64,000 nt of DNA. It comes from Erythrobacter ramosus. Lineage in GTDB: Bacteria > Pseudomonadota > Alphaproteobacteria > Sphingomonadales > Sphingomonadaceae. Under the pieces are notes generated by a model, which saw nothing but the letters and a program-made list of their open reading frames with translations, was not told the origin of the DNA and made no database searches. The position numbers and the translations under genes are program-made. Where the stretch lies: assembly GCF_009828055.1 (NCBI RefSeq), contig NZ_WTYB01000004.1, positions 119,196 through 183,195 of the forward strand, written 5' to 3'. This document shows positions 37,720 through 45,415 of this stretch, one piece after another. Positions within the stretch are counted from its first letter, which is position 1, and every line of letters starts with the position of its first letter.

Positions 37720-38625
37720 ATGGCCGAACGCGCTCCTTCAGCAAACCCTTTGCACGACGCTGCTCCCGTGACTGAAATGACGCCTGATGACAAGACCGGC
37801 GGGAGCATCCGGTTTTCCCCGCGCGGCGTGCCCGTTATCATCGGGGTCAATCGCGTGGGGCTCTTCGCCCTCTATATGAAGGAGGTGCGCCGGTTTCTCA
37901 AGGTCCAGACGCAGACGATCTGGGCTCCGGCCTTCACAACCCTGCTGTTTCTGGTGATTTTCACGGTCGCATTGGGCCGTCAGGGGCGCGAAGTGCTGGG
38001 CGTACCCTTTGCCAGCTTCGTTGCGCCCGGTCTGATCGTGATGGCAATGATGCAGAACGCATTTGCCAATTCCAGCTTCTCGCTGCTGTCGGGCAAGATG
38101 CAGGGGACAATCATCGACCTGCTGATGCCCCCCTTGTCGCCCGGCGAATTGATGGCAGGCATTCTCGCGGCGGCCGTCACCCGCGCGATTGCGGTGGGGC
38201 TGGCTGTGGCTCTGGCGATTGCACTGTGGCCCGGCGTTTCGCTGGCGATGACGCACCCTTGGGCGGTCGTGTGGTTCGGCCTGATGGGATCGCTCTTGCT
38301 GGCGACGCTCGGCCTTGCGACTTCGATCTGGGCCGAGAAGTTCGATCACAACGCCGCCGTCACCAACTTCATCATCGCGCCCCTCTCGCTGCTGTCGGGC
38401 ACGTTCTACGTGATCGAGAACCTCGATCCCGTGTTCCAGTGGGTGAGCCGGTTGAACCCGTTCTTCTACGTGATCTCCGGCTTCCGCTATGGCTTCCTCG
38501 GGGCGAGCGACATGGGGCCTGGCACTGTCCTGATGGCGGCAGCGGCGGGGCTGCTGGTGCTGAACGCGGTGCTGGCGGCAGGCGTCTATGCGCTGCTGCG
38601 GTCAGGATGGAAGCTCAAGAGCTGA
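37720..38625 (+). CDS. ABC-2 type transporter permease
   Basis: A 301-residue inner-membrane permease with a cytoplasmic N-terminus of about 60 residues and six hydrophobic segments. It contains the ABC-2 signature region AAVTNFIIAPLSLLSGTFYV followed by NPFFYVISGFRYGFLG. No ATPase gene lies beside it, so its partner must be elsewhere. The last 11 bp overlap the convergent PH-like gene. Substrate unknown; relatives export lipids, polysaccharides or drugs. Confidence 0.88.
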   Translation: MAERAPSANPLHDAAPVTEMTPDDKTGGSIRFSPRGVPVIIGVNRVGLFALYMKEVRRFLKVQTQTIWAPAFTTLLFLVIFTVALGRQGREVLGVPFASFVAPGLIVMAMMQNAFANSSFSLLSGKMQGTIIDLLMPPLSPGELMAGILAAAVTRAIAVGLAVALAIALWPGVSLAMTHPWAVVWFGLMGSLLLATLGLATSIWAEKFDHNAAVTNFIIAPLSLLSGTFYVIENLDPVFQWVSRLNPFFYVISGFRYGFLGASDMGPGTVLMAAAAGLLVLNAVLAAGVYALLRSGWKLKS

Positions 38626-39256
38626 GCGAGCTGGCCTGACCCTTGGCCAGCGCTGAGGCGTTGGTGGCGCTGGCAGAAATGCGGTTCAGCGCTTCCTGCG
38701 CGCCCATCACATCGGCCACATTACCAATCTCGAAGTAGTCGGTCTGGCGATCGCCGTCGCTGTCCTTGCCGATCTTCACCGCCAGCTGCAGCCGGCCGCT
38801 TCCGTCGCGCTTTTCGAACCGCTGGATCAAGCCGACGCGGTCGGCCGGCACGGTCTCCACCGCCAACTCGCGACCCATGCTGAGCTTCAGCGCGCGCTCA
38901 TTCGTCACCACGTAGAGCACGCGCCCTTTCTGGAACAGCGGCACAAAGGGACGAGCCATCATAGCAAGGCCGATGGCGATGAAGGGCACGCCGAACAGCG
39001 GAAAGGCCCAGCCAATCCAGCCCGGCCCACCATCGCCCGAAAAAGCAATCGCGCCGGTGGCAAGCACGGTCCACATCACCGAAAACGCCGTCCATGGGAT
39101 TGCGAAGATGTAGATCCCGAAGCTGAGCGGTTCCAGCCGGCCTAACTGCCAGCCATGCCATACCACCGTCTCGTTAGAGCGTAGCTCACGCTCAAGCGAC
39201 AGCCGCAGGCGCGACATGATGGGGTTATCTTGGCTCAGGCCCGTCTTTTCCGACAT
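38615..39256 (-). CDS. Bacterial PH-like domain membrane protein
   Basis: A 213-residue protein with the N-terminal motif LRSNETVVWHGW, two membrane helices (IYIFAIPWTAFSVMWTVLAT and FPLFGVPFIAIGLAMMARPF), then a strand-rich region YVVTNERALKLSMGRELAV, the standard plan of PH-like bacterial membrane proteins. The C-terminus is Ala/Ser-rich. Function unknown. Confidence 0.72.
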   Translation of the reverse strand: MSEKTGLSQDNPIMSRLRLSLERELRSNETVVWHGWQLGRLEPLSFGIYIFAIPWTAFSVMWTVLATGAIAFSGDGGPGWIGWAFPLFGVPFIAIGLAMMARPFVPLFQKGRVLYVVTNERALKLSMGRELAVETVPADRVGLIQRFEKRDGSGRLQLAVKIGKDSDGDRQTDYFEIGNVADVMGAQEALNRISASATNASALAKGQASSLSS

Positions 39257-39282
39257 GGCCTCAACTTATCCCAAAGGGATTA

Positions 39283-39663
39283 TCAATGAGTTAGCGAGGC
39301 TCGCATCCGGTACCGGCCGTCCTTGAAGCTCTCGAACAGCTGGCGCACCGTCGGATGATCGACCGGCCCGCCATCGGAGTCCGCAATCAGATTGCCTTGG
39401 CTGACATATGCGACATACGACGAATCATCGTTTTCGGCGAGCAGGTGATAGAACGGCTGGTCGCGCCGGGGGCGGATATCCTCGGGGATCGACTGGTACC
39501 ATTCTTCCGAATTGGCGAAGACCGGATCGATATCGAACACCACACCGCGAAAGGCGAACAGGCGGTGGCGGACCACATCGCCGATGCCGAAGCGGGCACG
39601 GGTCTGGCGCGGTGCGATGATGGTACGCCCGGCCTGGCTCGAGAAGAACTCTGCACGTTCCAT
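39283..39663 (-). CDS. hspQ: Heat shock protein HspQ (hemimethylated-DNA-binding YccV family)
   Basis: A 126-residue protein starting MERAEFFSSQAGRTIIAP, with the YccV/HspQ domain RFGIGDVVRHRLFAFRGVVF, VFANSEEWYQSIP, RDQPFYHLLAENDD and VSQGNLIADSDG. In E. coli HspQ is a Lon specificity factor and binds hemimethylated oriC. The ATG at 39663 is used; the longer open frame upstream does not resemble the family. Confidence 0.9.
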   Translation of the reverse strand: MERAEFFSSQAGRTIIAPRQTRARFGIGDVVRHRLFAFRGVVFDIDPVFANSEEWYQSIPEDIRPRRDQPFYHLLAENDDSSYVAYVSQGNLIADSDGGPVDHPTVRQLFESFKDGRYRMRASLTH

Positions 39664-39842
39664 GCCCGATAATATGGACCTTTGCGCTCGCAAAACAAGC
39701 GCCGGTTTTGTGCAGATGCGAGATATGCCCGTATTTTGTGCACCCTCGGGTATTGGCAAGCCCCGCGCCTTGGGCTAACGGGCGCGCTCCCTGTCGCCAG
39801 CCGTCCCGACCAGATGGCCTCAAGCATCGCGGCAGGCCTCGC

Positions 39843-39932
39843 GGAGAGGTGGCAGAGTGGTCGAATGCGCCGCACTCGAAATGCGGTTTACCGGCGACGG
39901 TAACGTGGGTTCGAATCCCACCCTCTCCGCCA
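39843..39932 (+). tRNA. tRNA-Ser (anticodon CGA)
   Basis: A 90-nt class II tRNA with a long variable arm. The acceptor is GGAGAGG with CCTCTCC, the anticodon stem CCGCA/TGCGG with loop CTCGAAA (anticodon CGA), the T arm GTGGG-TTCGAAT-CCCAC, and CCA is encoded. It marks the change from core genes on the left to accessory content on the right. Confidence 0.97.
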
Positions 39933-40082
39933 AATATCTTTGATTTAAAAGAGAAAATTTGATTATTGGGGTCTCGTTCCCACAATGGCTCCCTAATAAA
40001 CTGGCTGCTTCAACCTTTCCGACCGGCCTCGAGTCGAAATCAGCCACAGGGATCAGCGCACGTTTGTGGACAGCGGTTTCGA

Positions 40083-40400
40083 CTACCGCCGTCCACTCGG
40101 GAATGGAATGACGTTGTCCTCGTCTAGGAAGGCCTGCACGCCCTCTTCGTCGACGACCAGCTCGAAGGCGGCGTAGGCCTCGTCATCGCTGTCGAACAGG
40201 CTATCCCAAACAATTGAGGTACCCGCCGTTCGTTCAGCATCGTCGCCACGCACCTGTGAGGGTCCGCAACTGGGACTTTGCAGCCGTTCCACTGCGATGG
40301 AACCAATGGCGGGTTTCGCCAAGAGCGGCCAGACCGTATAGACTTGCCATTCGACAGACAGTCCTTGTGATGCACGCTTACTCGTGTTCGTGTCGCGCAA
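40083..40400 (-). CDS. Doubtful small hypothetical protein
   Basis: An open frame of 105 codons. Only the C-terminal 35 residues look protein-like (FDSDDEAYAAFELVVDEEG, then AFLDEDNVIPFPSGRR). The N-terminal part overlaps a degenerate repeat at 40271-40330 that recurs at 54929-54988. The gene may be a remnant or a shorter frame. No family recognised. Confidence 0.3.
   Translation of the reverse strand: MRDTNTSKRASQGLSVEWQVYTVWPLLAKPAIGSIAVERLQSPSCGPSQVRGDDAERTAGTSIVWDSLFDSDDEAYAAFELVVDEEGVQAFLDEDNVIPFPSGRR
40271..40330. repeat. Degenerate dispersed repeat, copy A
   Basis: A 60-nt segment matching 54929-54988 at about 45 of 60 positions without gaps. Both copies begin TGGGACTTTGC and share TTTCGCCAAGA near the end. 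Neither lies in a convincing gene. Confidence 0.6.
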
Positions 40401-40454
40401 CTCTTGGTGGGAGGTGGCGACCCTGCTAGCCCATGCAGTAGGGGGGAATGCGCC

Positions 40455-41246
40455 TTGCAGACTATCTCACGACGCTCGGTATTCATCGCGCTGATGCTGA
40501 CCGGACTGTGTGGTCTCGGGTTTCTGGCTTTGCTTGCTGCTCTCGGCCCGGACTGGGCTGCATACGTCCCGGCAAGCTGCACTGCCACTCGCTGTTTTTG
40601 CGAGGCGCCGCGAACCGGCATGCTGCTGCAGCAGCCGGCAAACACCTGGTCATCTTTCGGCTACGTCCTAATCGGCAGCCTGATGCTTGCACTGCCCTAT
40701 GATCGCGATCCGGGATCGGCGTTGTCCGCCATCTCCGGGCGCACACTGGGCGTTACCGCGATCGTGGTAGGCGTGGGATCTGGCTTGCTGCACGCCACCC
40801 TGACCTTATGGGGCCAGTTCTTCGATGTGCTGGGCATGTATCTTGTGGGTTCGTTTCTCCTAGTCTCGGCGATAGCGCGGTGGCGCCGGATCCCCGATGG
40901 CGCTGCAGTCGTAATCTATGCTTTGCTGTGCTTGTCGCTGGTCACCATCCTCATCGTTGCCCCTGAAGTTCGCAGATGGTTGTTTGCCGTTCTGCTGATC
41001 CTTGCGATCACCATGGAACTGGTCTTTGCGCGCAGGTGGCGACCAGGCGTAAAGACTGCATTCTATCTCTGGGGTCTTGCTGCGACAGCCACCGCGTTCG
41101 GCATCTGGGTTCTGGACCAGGATGGTGTGGTCTGCGCGCCTCACAGCCTCCTGCAGGGCCACGCCGTGTGGCACCTGCTCGGTGCGGCCTCGCTTTGGCT
41201 TTCCTTCAACTATTACCGCAGCGAGCGTCGGCACGCCCCCCTTTAA
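40455..41246 (+). CDS. CREST/ceramidase-like membrane hydrolase
   Basis: A 263-residue protein with about seven hydrophobic helices. It has the ceramidase-family pattern CFCEAPRTGMLLQQPANTWS near residue 40, GVGSGLLHATLTLWGQFFDV and a C-terminal HSLLQGHAVWHLLGA, giving the Ser, Asp and three His residues expected of the zinc site. No ATG is near the start. TTG 40455 has a strong GGGGGGA ribosome site 8 bp upstream and is preferred to TTG 40404. The substrate (ceramide or another lipid amide) is inferred from family only; sphingomonads do make sphingolipids. Confidence 0.8.
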   Translation: MQTISRRSVFIALMLTGLCGLGFLALLAALGPDWAAYVPASCTATRCFCEAPRTGMLLQQPANTWSSFGYVLIGSLMLALPYDRDPGSALSAISGRTLGVTAIVVGVGSGLLHATLTLWGQFFDVLGMYLVGSFLLVSAIARWRRIPDGAAVVIYALLCLSLVTILIVAPEVRRWLFAVLLILAITMELVFARRWRPGVKTAFYLWGLAATATAFGIWVLDQDGVVCAPHSLLQGHAVWHLLGAASLWLSFNYYRSERRHAPL

Positions 41247-41427
41247 GCTGGGCATTTGGGAGCTTTCCACCCAGCTGCCGCCGTTCCTGGTGATGGGGCG
41301 CATTGCCGATAGAGGGCAGGCAGCTAAGGCGGAATTTTCAACAAAAGCATAAATTCAGCAAGCGACCCCATTTTGGAAGTTGCTACGGTCTTCCGACAGC
41401 GTCGGAAGCTGCCGTTGGTTCACCGGT

Positions 41428-43566
41428 TCATTCGCCTCGAACGACCTTGCGTGAACTTGATTTCCCGATGAGGTCTTCTGGATAAAATTGAACTTCCCGC
41501 AGATTCCCTTCCGCATAGCGCGGCGCTTGATCGTTGAAGTGCGGGGAGGCGGGGTCGCCACTCAGGCCTCCTGCGGTCACCGCGCGAGCACGGATGCGGG
41601 GACCGAACTCAACCACCGCGACGAAGCTGTTGCCGTAGTCGCCGTAGTAACGCTGGGTCCCCGGATAGCGCTGTGCGCCGAAAGAGGCGAGCGAGCCCCA
41701 GTTAGCCGAAACGAACGGCACTGGGATGCTCGGTTTGGCATCGTCGAATGTTCGGACGATCGCCCCGTCGAGGCGCTGGAAGCGATTGATCTCGCCCCAC
41801 GGCACCCGCCACGAACCAAAGTCCTCTTTGAGCCGGGTGATCGCCGCGTCTAGCGAAGCAAGCTTTTCGGCATCGCTGGCTTGCGCCATCAGCGCTTGCT
41901 GCACCGGGGCCAGCGGCACTCCGGCAGCGGCGGCAGCCCGCTCCCACAGCGCATCGGCCCAAAAAACGGCGAGGCTGGTCTCGGTCGAGGTCAGGCTCCA
42001 GCGGTGGTCCCATGCGGCAAGGAGCGCGACAGCCTCCTCGCGCGACGCACTGGGATTGCGCGCCTGCGCCGCAACCAGTTCAGGGAGCTGCTCGGCGAAT
42101 AGCGGTATCCAGGGATCGTAAGCAGCCGCGATCAGGCTATCGAGTGTGAACTTCGGCGTAGCGCTCAGCACTTTTATCGCGTGCGGCGTGCGCGGCGTGG
42201 TGCCAAGTTTGTCGAAATAGCGCGCGTAAGCCGCCTGCTTGGGGCTGTCGGATCCTGCCGCCCACCACGGCCCGTCATTGACGTTCATCGTCCAGCCGTT
42301 GGCCGGGTTAACCACTTGCGGCAGCTCACTTAACGGGTGCAGCCCCTGCCAGTCGGTTGCCGGGTCGCTGCCATCGACGGGCTTTGTGTAATCGAAACGC
42401 GGATCGCGCCGCGGCATGAATTGCGGGAGAAGCAACGCTGTCTCACCCGTTTTGCTGGCGAACAACGTGTTGTTGCTCGAGTTTGCCTGCAGCTCTGCGA
42501 CCCGCAGGAAACCTGCAAGGTCCTTAACCTTGGTGCGCAAAAAACTCTGTTTTAGCGCTGCCACCGGCCTATGCATCAATGCCGCCGAAATCCACTTGCC
42601 GTCCGCTTCGCGAACCACCGGGCCGTGATGCGTGGCATAGGTGTTGAACGTCCGGCTGCCGGTCGTGCCATCGGGTTTGCGGTAAGCGAGCGCAACGGTC
42701 TTTACGGTAACCCGGCGTTGCTCCTTGCCGTAGCGATACGTCCATCCATCGCCACCAGTTGCTGTCTCCACTGTCACCACAAACTCGTCGATCGTGTCGG
42801 CTGTGCTGGTGGTGTGCATCCAGCCCGCGTTTTGGTTGAAGCCTTGGTAAATGAAAAATTGCCCCCAGGTCGCCGCGCCATAGGTGTTGAGACCTTGTCT
42901 GCTGGTCACCTGCTGCTCGGCGCGGAAGAAGAAGCTCGTATGCGGGTTGATCAGCAGCAACGGATGACCGCTGGCGCTATGTGAAGGCGCGATCACGAAG
43001 CCATTTGATCCGGTTGGCTCGCGCTGCACTAGGCCGCGTTCCTCGGGGGTCATCGCGATTGTGCGGCGTTCATAAAAGGCTTGAAGTTGGGCGAGCGAAA
43101 CGCGGCTGATGTCGCCACCAATCGAGCCCTCGGAAAAACTAAGCGCCATCCACGGTTCGAACCGGGTAAGCACCTTGGGCTTCACCTCCGGATGGTCGGC
43201 GAGGTATTTATTGAGGCCTGCGGCCCAAGCCTGCATCAGATTGCGCAGCCAAGGCGGGCTCTTGGCATAGTCGGCCTTCAGTTCATTTGGATCAATCCAC
43301 AGTCGCTGTCGCAGGTCCTGCCACAGCGCCTTCTCACCTTCGGCCTCAGCCAGGCGACCAAGGCTGGTGAGGTAGTTCATTTCGATCCGGTTGAAGTCAT
43401 CCTCGGCCTGAGCGTAGATCATGCCGAACACAGCGTCGGCGTCGGAACGGCCGGTGATGTGCGCTATGCCCCAGTCGTCGCGAACAATTTCGGCGCGATA
43501 GGGGGCGGCATGCGCTGCAGTGCTTAGAAGCAACGAGACGGCGCAGAAGGTTGTAAAGCGGCGCAC
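41428..43566 (-). CDS. Penicillin acylase-family N-terminal-nucleophile hydrolase
   Basis: A 712-residue exported amidase with signal peptide MRRFTTFCAVSLLLSTAAHA. An alpha-chain region is followed by the self-cleavage site TGSNGFVIAPSHSASGHPLL, in which Ser187 would become the N-terminal nucleophile of the beta chain. YRAEIVRDDWGIAHITG and NPHTSFFFRAEQQV are family features. Substrates of relatives include penicillins and acyl-homoserine lactones; no choice can be made here. It stands alone on the minus strand. Confidence 0.9.
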   Translation of the reverse strand: MRRFTTFCAVSLLLSTAAHAAPYRAEIVRDDWGIAHITGRSDADAVFGMIYAQAEDDFNRIEMNYLTSLGRLAEAEGEKALWQDLRQRLWIDPNELKADYAKSPPWLRNLMQAWAAGLNKYLADHPEVKPKVLTRFEPWMALSFSEGSIGGDISRVSLAQLQAFYERRTIAMTPEERGLVQREPTGSNGFVIAPSHSASGHPLLLINPHTSFFFRAEQQVTSRQGLNTYGAATWGQFFIYQGFNQNAGWMHTTSTADTIDEFVVTVETATGGDGWTYRYGKEQRRVTVKTVALAYRKPDGTTGSRTFNTYATHHGPVVREADGKWISAALMHRPVAALKQSFLRTKVKDLAGFLRVAELQANSSNNTLFASKTGETALLLPQFMPRRDPRFDYTKPVDGSDPATDWQGLHPLSELPQVVNPANGWTMNVNDGPWWAAGSDSPKQAAYARYFDKLGTTPRTPHAIKVLSATPKFTLDSLIAAAYDPWIPLFAEQLPELVAAQARNPSASREEAVALLAAWDHRWSLTSTETSLAVFWADALWERAAAAAGVPLAPVQQALMAQASDAEKLASLDAAITRLKEDFGSWRVPWGEINRFQRLDGAIVRTFDDAKPSIPVPFVSANWGSLASFGAQRYPGTQRYYGDYGNSFVAVVEFGPRIRARAVTAGGLSGDPASPHFNDQAPRYAEGNLREVQFYPEDLIGKSSSRKVVRGE

Positions 43567-44088
43567 AGGCAGTCCCTCCCAAAAAAATCGTCCCGGACCG
43601 TTGCTAACGCCGGGTATGCACTTGCGCCAGTGGCGATCATGTACCTGCAGCCATCAGGATGGTGTGCCGCTGATAGCGTTGGGGCCTTTCGTATGTATTG
43701 GGGGTCACCCTTCGTATCGGTCTCCGCCTTTTCGACGAAGGCGGCGCTGAGACTCCGGAAGTGGCCATGACGGAGTTGGCGAACGAAACGGATGGACAGA
43801 GCTCTTGCCGCATCCTGACTTTATCAAAAAAAGCGCAGTGAACGGCGGCTTTCCATATTTTCATCAAGAAGCTGCCTGTGCGGAATCCACCCACTTCCTA
43901 CCATTGCGGTAGGCGATGGTAGCACCTGAAAGCTGACGGTCTCCGTTGCGATAACGGACACTTCGCCGAAGCTTTTGCGATCGTCATCCGGGGAGGGCGA
44001 ATGCCTCGCAGTGCAAAGCGTCAGCTCAGCGCGGTCTCAACATCAAAAGCTGCAGTTCTGCAAGCGACGCAGGAGCGGTCGCTTCTTG
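43567..44088. other. Gene-free stretch of about 520 bp
   Basis: Lies between the acylase start and the regulator stop. Several short frames occur on both strands, but none has family features or a ribosome site. Palindromic bits (TACCATTGCGGTAGGCGATGGTA near 43899) occur, but no gene, terminator or tRNA was recognised. Confidence 0.5.
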
Positions 44089-45306
44089 TCAAAGTAGAAA
44101 AGGCCGTAGTGCCGTCCGCGCGCCGAATTGAAGGTCACCCTCGTCAAGCCCGCCATGGACCGCGCGATAGCCAATTCCCCGGATAATGGCGGAAAATGCG
44201 GCAACGAGCGATGCCGAGGGGGGAATACCGCCCAGCATCTGTCGCAACGCCCATGTCCCGCTGGGATCATCCATTGCGCGCACGAGGCCGCGCAACGAAG
44301 CATGATCGTCGCCATTGTAGATCGCGCGCTCGATCTCGTCATAGGCTGTGAGGACCGGCTGATGCCTCTCAATGACCGCCTCAAGCAGCCGGTCGAGCAT
44401 CGCTTCGGGAACGAGCTTGCGCGCCAGAAGCTGGTCAGGGTCTCCGCCCAGTGCCTCGCGCTCATAGAGATTGTGCAGGGCTGCGTGGAGCAGAGCGCTC
44501 TTGGTGCCGAAGACATGAATGACCTTACCGAGCGTGACCCCGGCCCGTGTCGCAACGGCGCGGAATGTAACGCCGGCATGGCCTTGTTCTGCCAACAGCT
44601 CGGCCGCCGCATTTGCGATTTCTGTTCCCGGCAAATCGAGATGCAGCACAGGCATGTCATAGCCGCGCTTGGCGAGTGCACGATAAGTGGGGCGAACACT
44701 TTCCGCTACAAAGCGCTGCTCGCTCAACCATAACGTCAAGGTGCTCGCCGTTTCTTCCAGCAATGCGCGGTCGAGAGGTGGATTCCACACCAGTAGGTGT
44801 CGCGCGGCCTCTCCCGCAGCGAAGCAGGCCAGGCAATCTGCGTGTTCACCGAGGCCGATGATTGTTGCAAGGCGGCTCCAGAACCCGTCCCATGCAGCCT
44901 GCCATTCAGCATCTGGGGCATGGCGCCATGCCATTGCCAATCGCCGCTGCCCGGCTGTCCATTCCGCAATAATCGAGGCAATCAGCGATGCCTGCAACGC
45001 GGCCGGAAGCGGTTCCCCGGCAAAGGCGCCAAGCTGCGTCAGCTGCGCTTCCATCCATGCATGGCCCTCACTCAGCGCAGCACGCGTCGCGACCAGATAC
45101 AAACGTTCCATATCACCAAAGTGATAATGGATAGACGACTGCGCTGCGGCGGCCTTCTGGACCACAGTCCGCACCGAAATCGCATCGGCGGGCACGGTGC
45201 GCCAAACGTCCAGCAATGCGTCTACGAGTCGAGTTTGTGTCGCATTTAAGACGTTTTTCCGTGCCAACTGCGATCTTTTTATGACATCTTCGATGTTGTT
45301 CAGCAC
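44089..45306 (-). CDS. Transcription regulator with two TetR-like DNA-binding domains
   Basis: A 405-residue protein that starts at GTG 45306 with a GAGGG ribosome site. The first TetR-type helix-turn-helix runs about residues 21-75 (AISVRTVVQKAAAAQSSIHY, HFGDMERLYL). The second lies near residues 215-265 (VTFRAVATRAGVTLGKVIHV, FGTKSALLHAAL). Each is followed by a helical ligand-domain-like region, so it is a tandem fusion rather than a normal dimer-forming TetR of about 200 residues. It is divergent from the TonB receptor, which it probably controls. Confidence 0.85.
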   Translation of the reverse strand: MLNNIEDVIKRSQLARKNVLNATQTRLVDALLDVWRTVPADAISVRTVVQKAAAAQSSIHYHFGDMERLYLVATRAALSEGHAWMEAQLTQLGAFAGEPLPAALQASLIASIIAEWTAGQRRLAMAWRHAPDAEWQAAWDGFWSRLATIIGLGEHADCLACFAAGEAARHLLVWNPPLDRALLEETASTLTLWLSEQRFVAESVRPTYRALAKRGYDMPVLHLDLPGTEIANAAAELLAEQGHAGVTFRAVATRAGVTLGKVIHVFGTKSALLHAALHNLYEREALGGDPDQLLARKLVPEAMLDRLLEAVIERHQPVLTAYDEIERAIYNGDDHASLRGLVRAMDDPSGTWALRQMLGGIPPSASLVAAFSAIIRGIGYRAVHGGLDEGDLQFGARTALRPFLL

Positions 45307-45325
45307 TGGAAGCCCTCGCGTTCTT

Positions 45326-45340
45326 CGGTTCTGCGAACCG
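45326..45340. promoter_or_regulatory. Candidate operator between the TetR-like gene and the TonB receptor
   Basis: Perfect palindrome CGGTTC-TGC-GAACCG, 19 bp from the regulator's start and 75 bp from the receptor's. Position suits a divergent-promoter operator. Binding is inferred. Confidence 0.45.
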
Positions 45341-45415
45341 GTAGTGTCACTGTCACCCAGATTACTTACAAGCGTTCTAACTCGGCTGCGAATCATGGCA
45401 ATAAGGGTATCGTCG

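Noticed and set aside
43885..44000. Possible small RNA or riboswitch between the acylase and the TetR-like gene
   Set aside because: Only weak palindromes; no promoter-terminator pair or known aptamer pattern seen.
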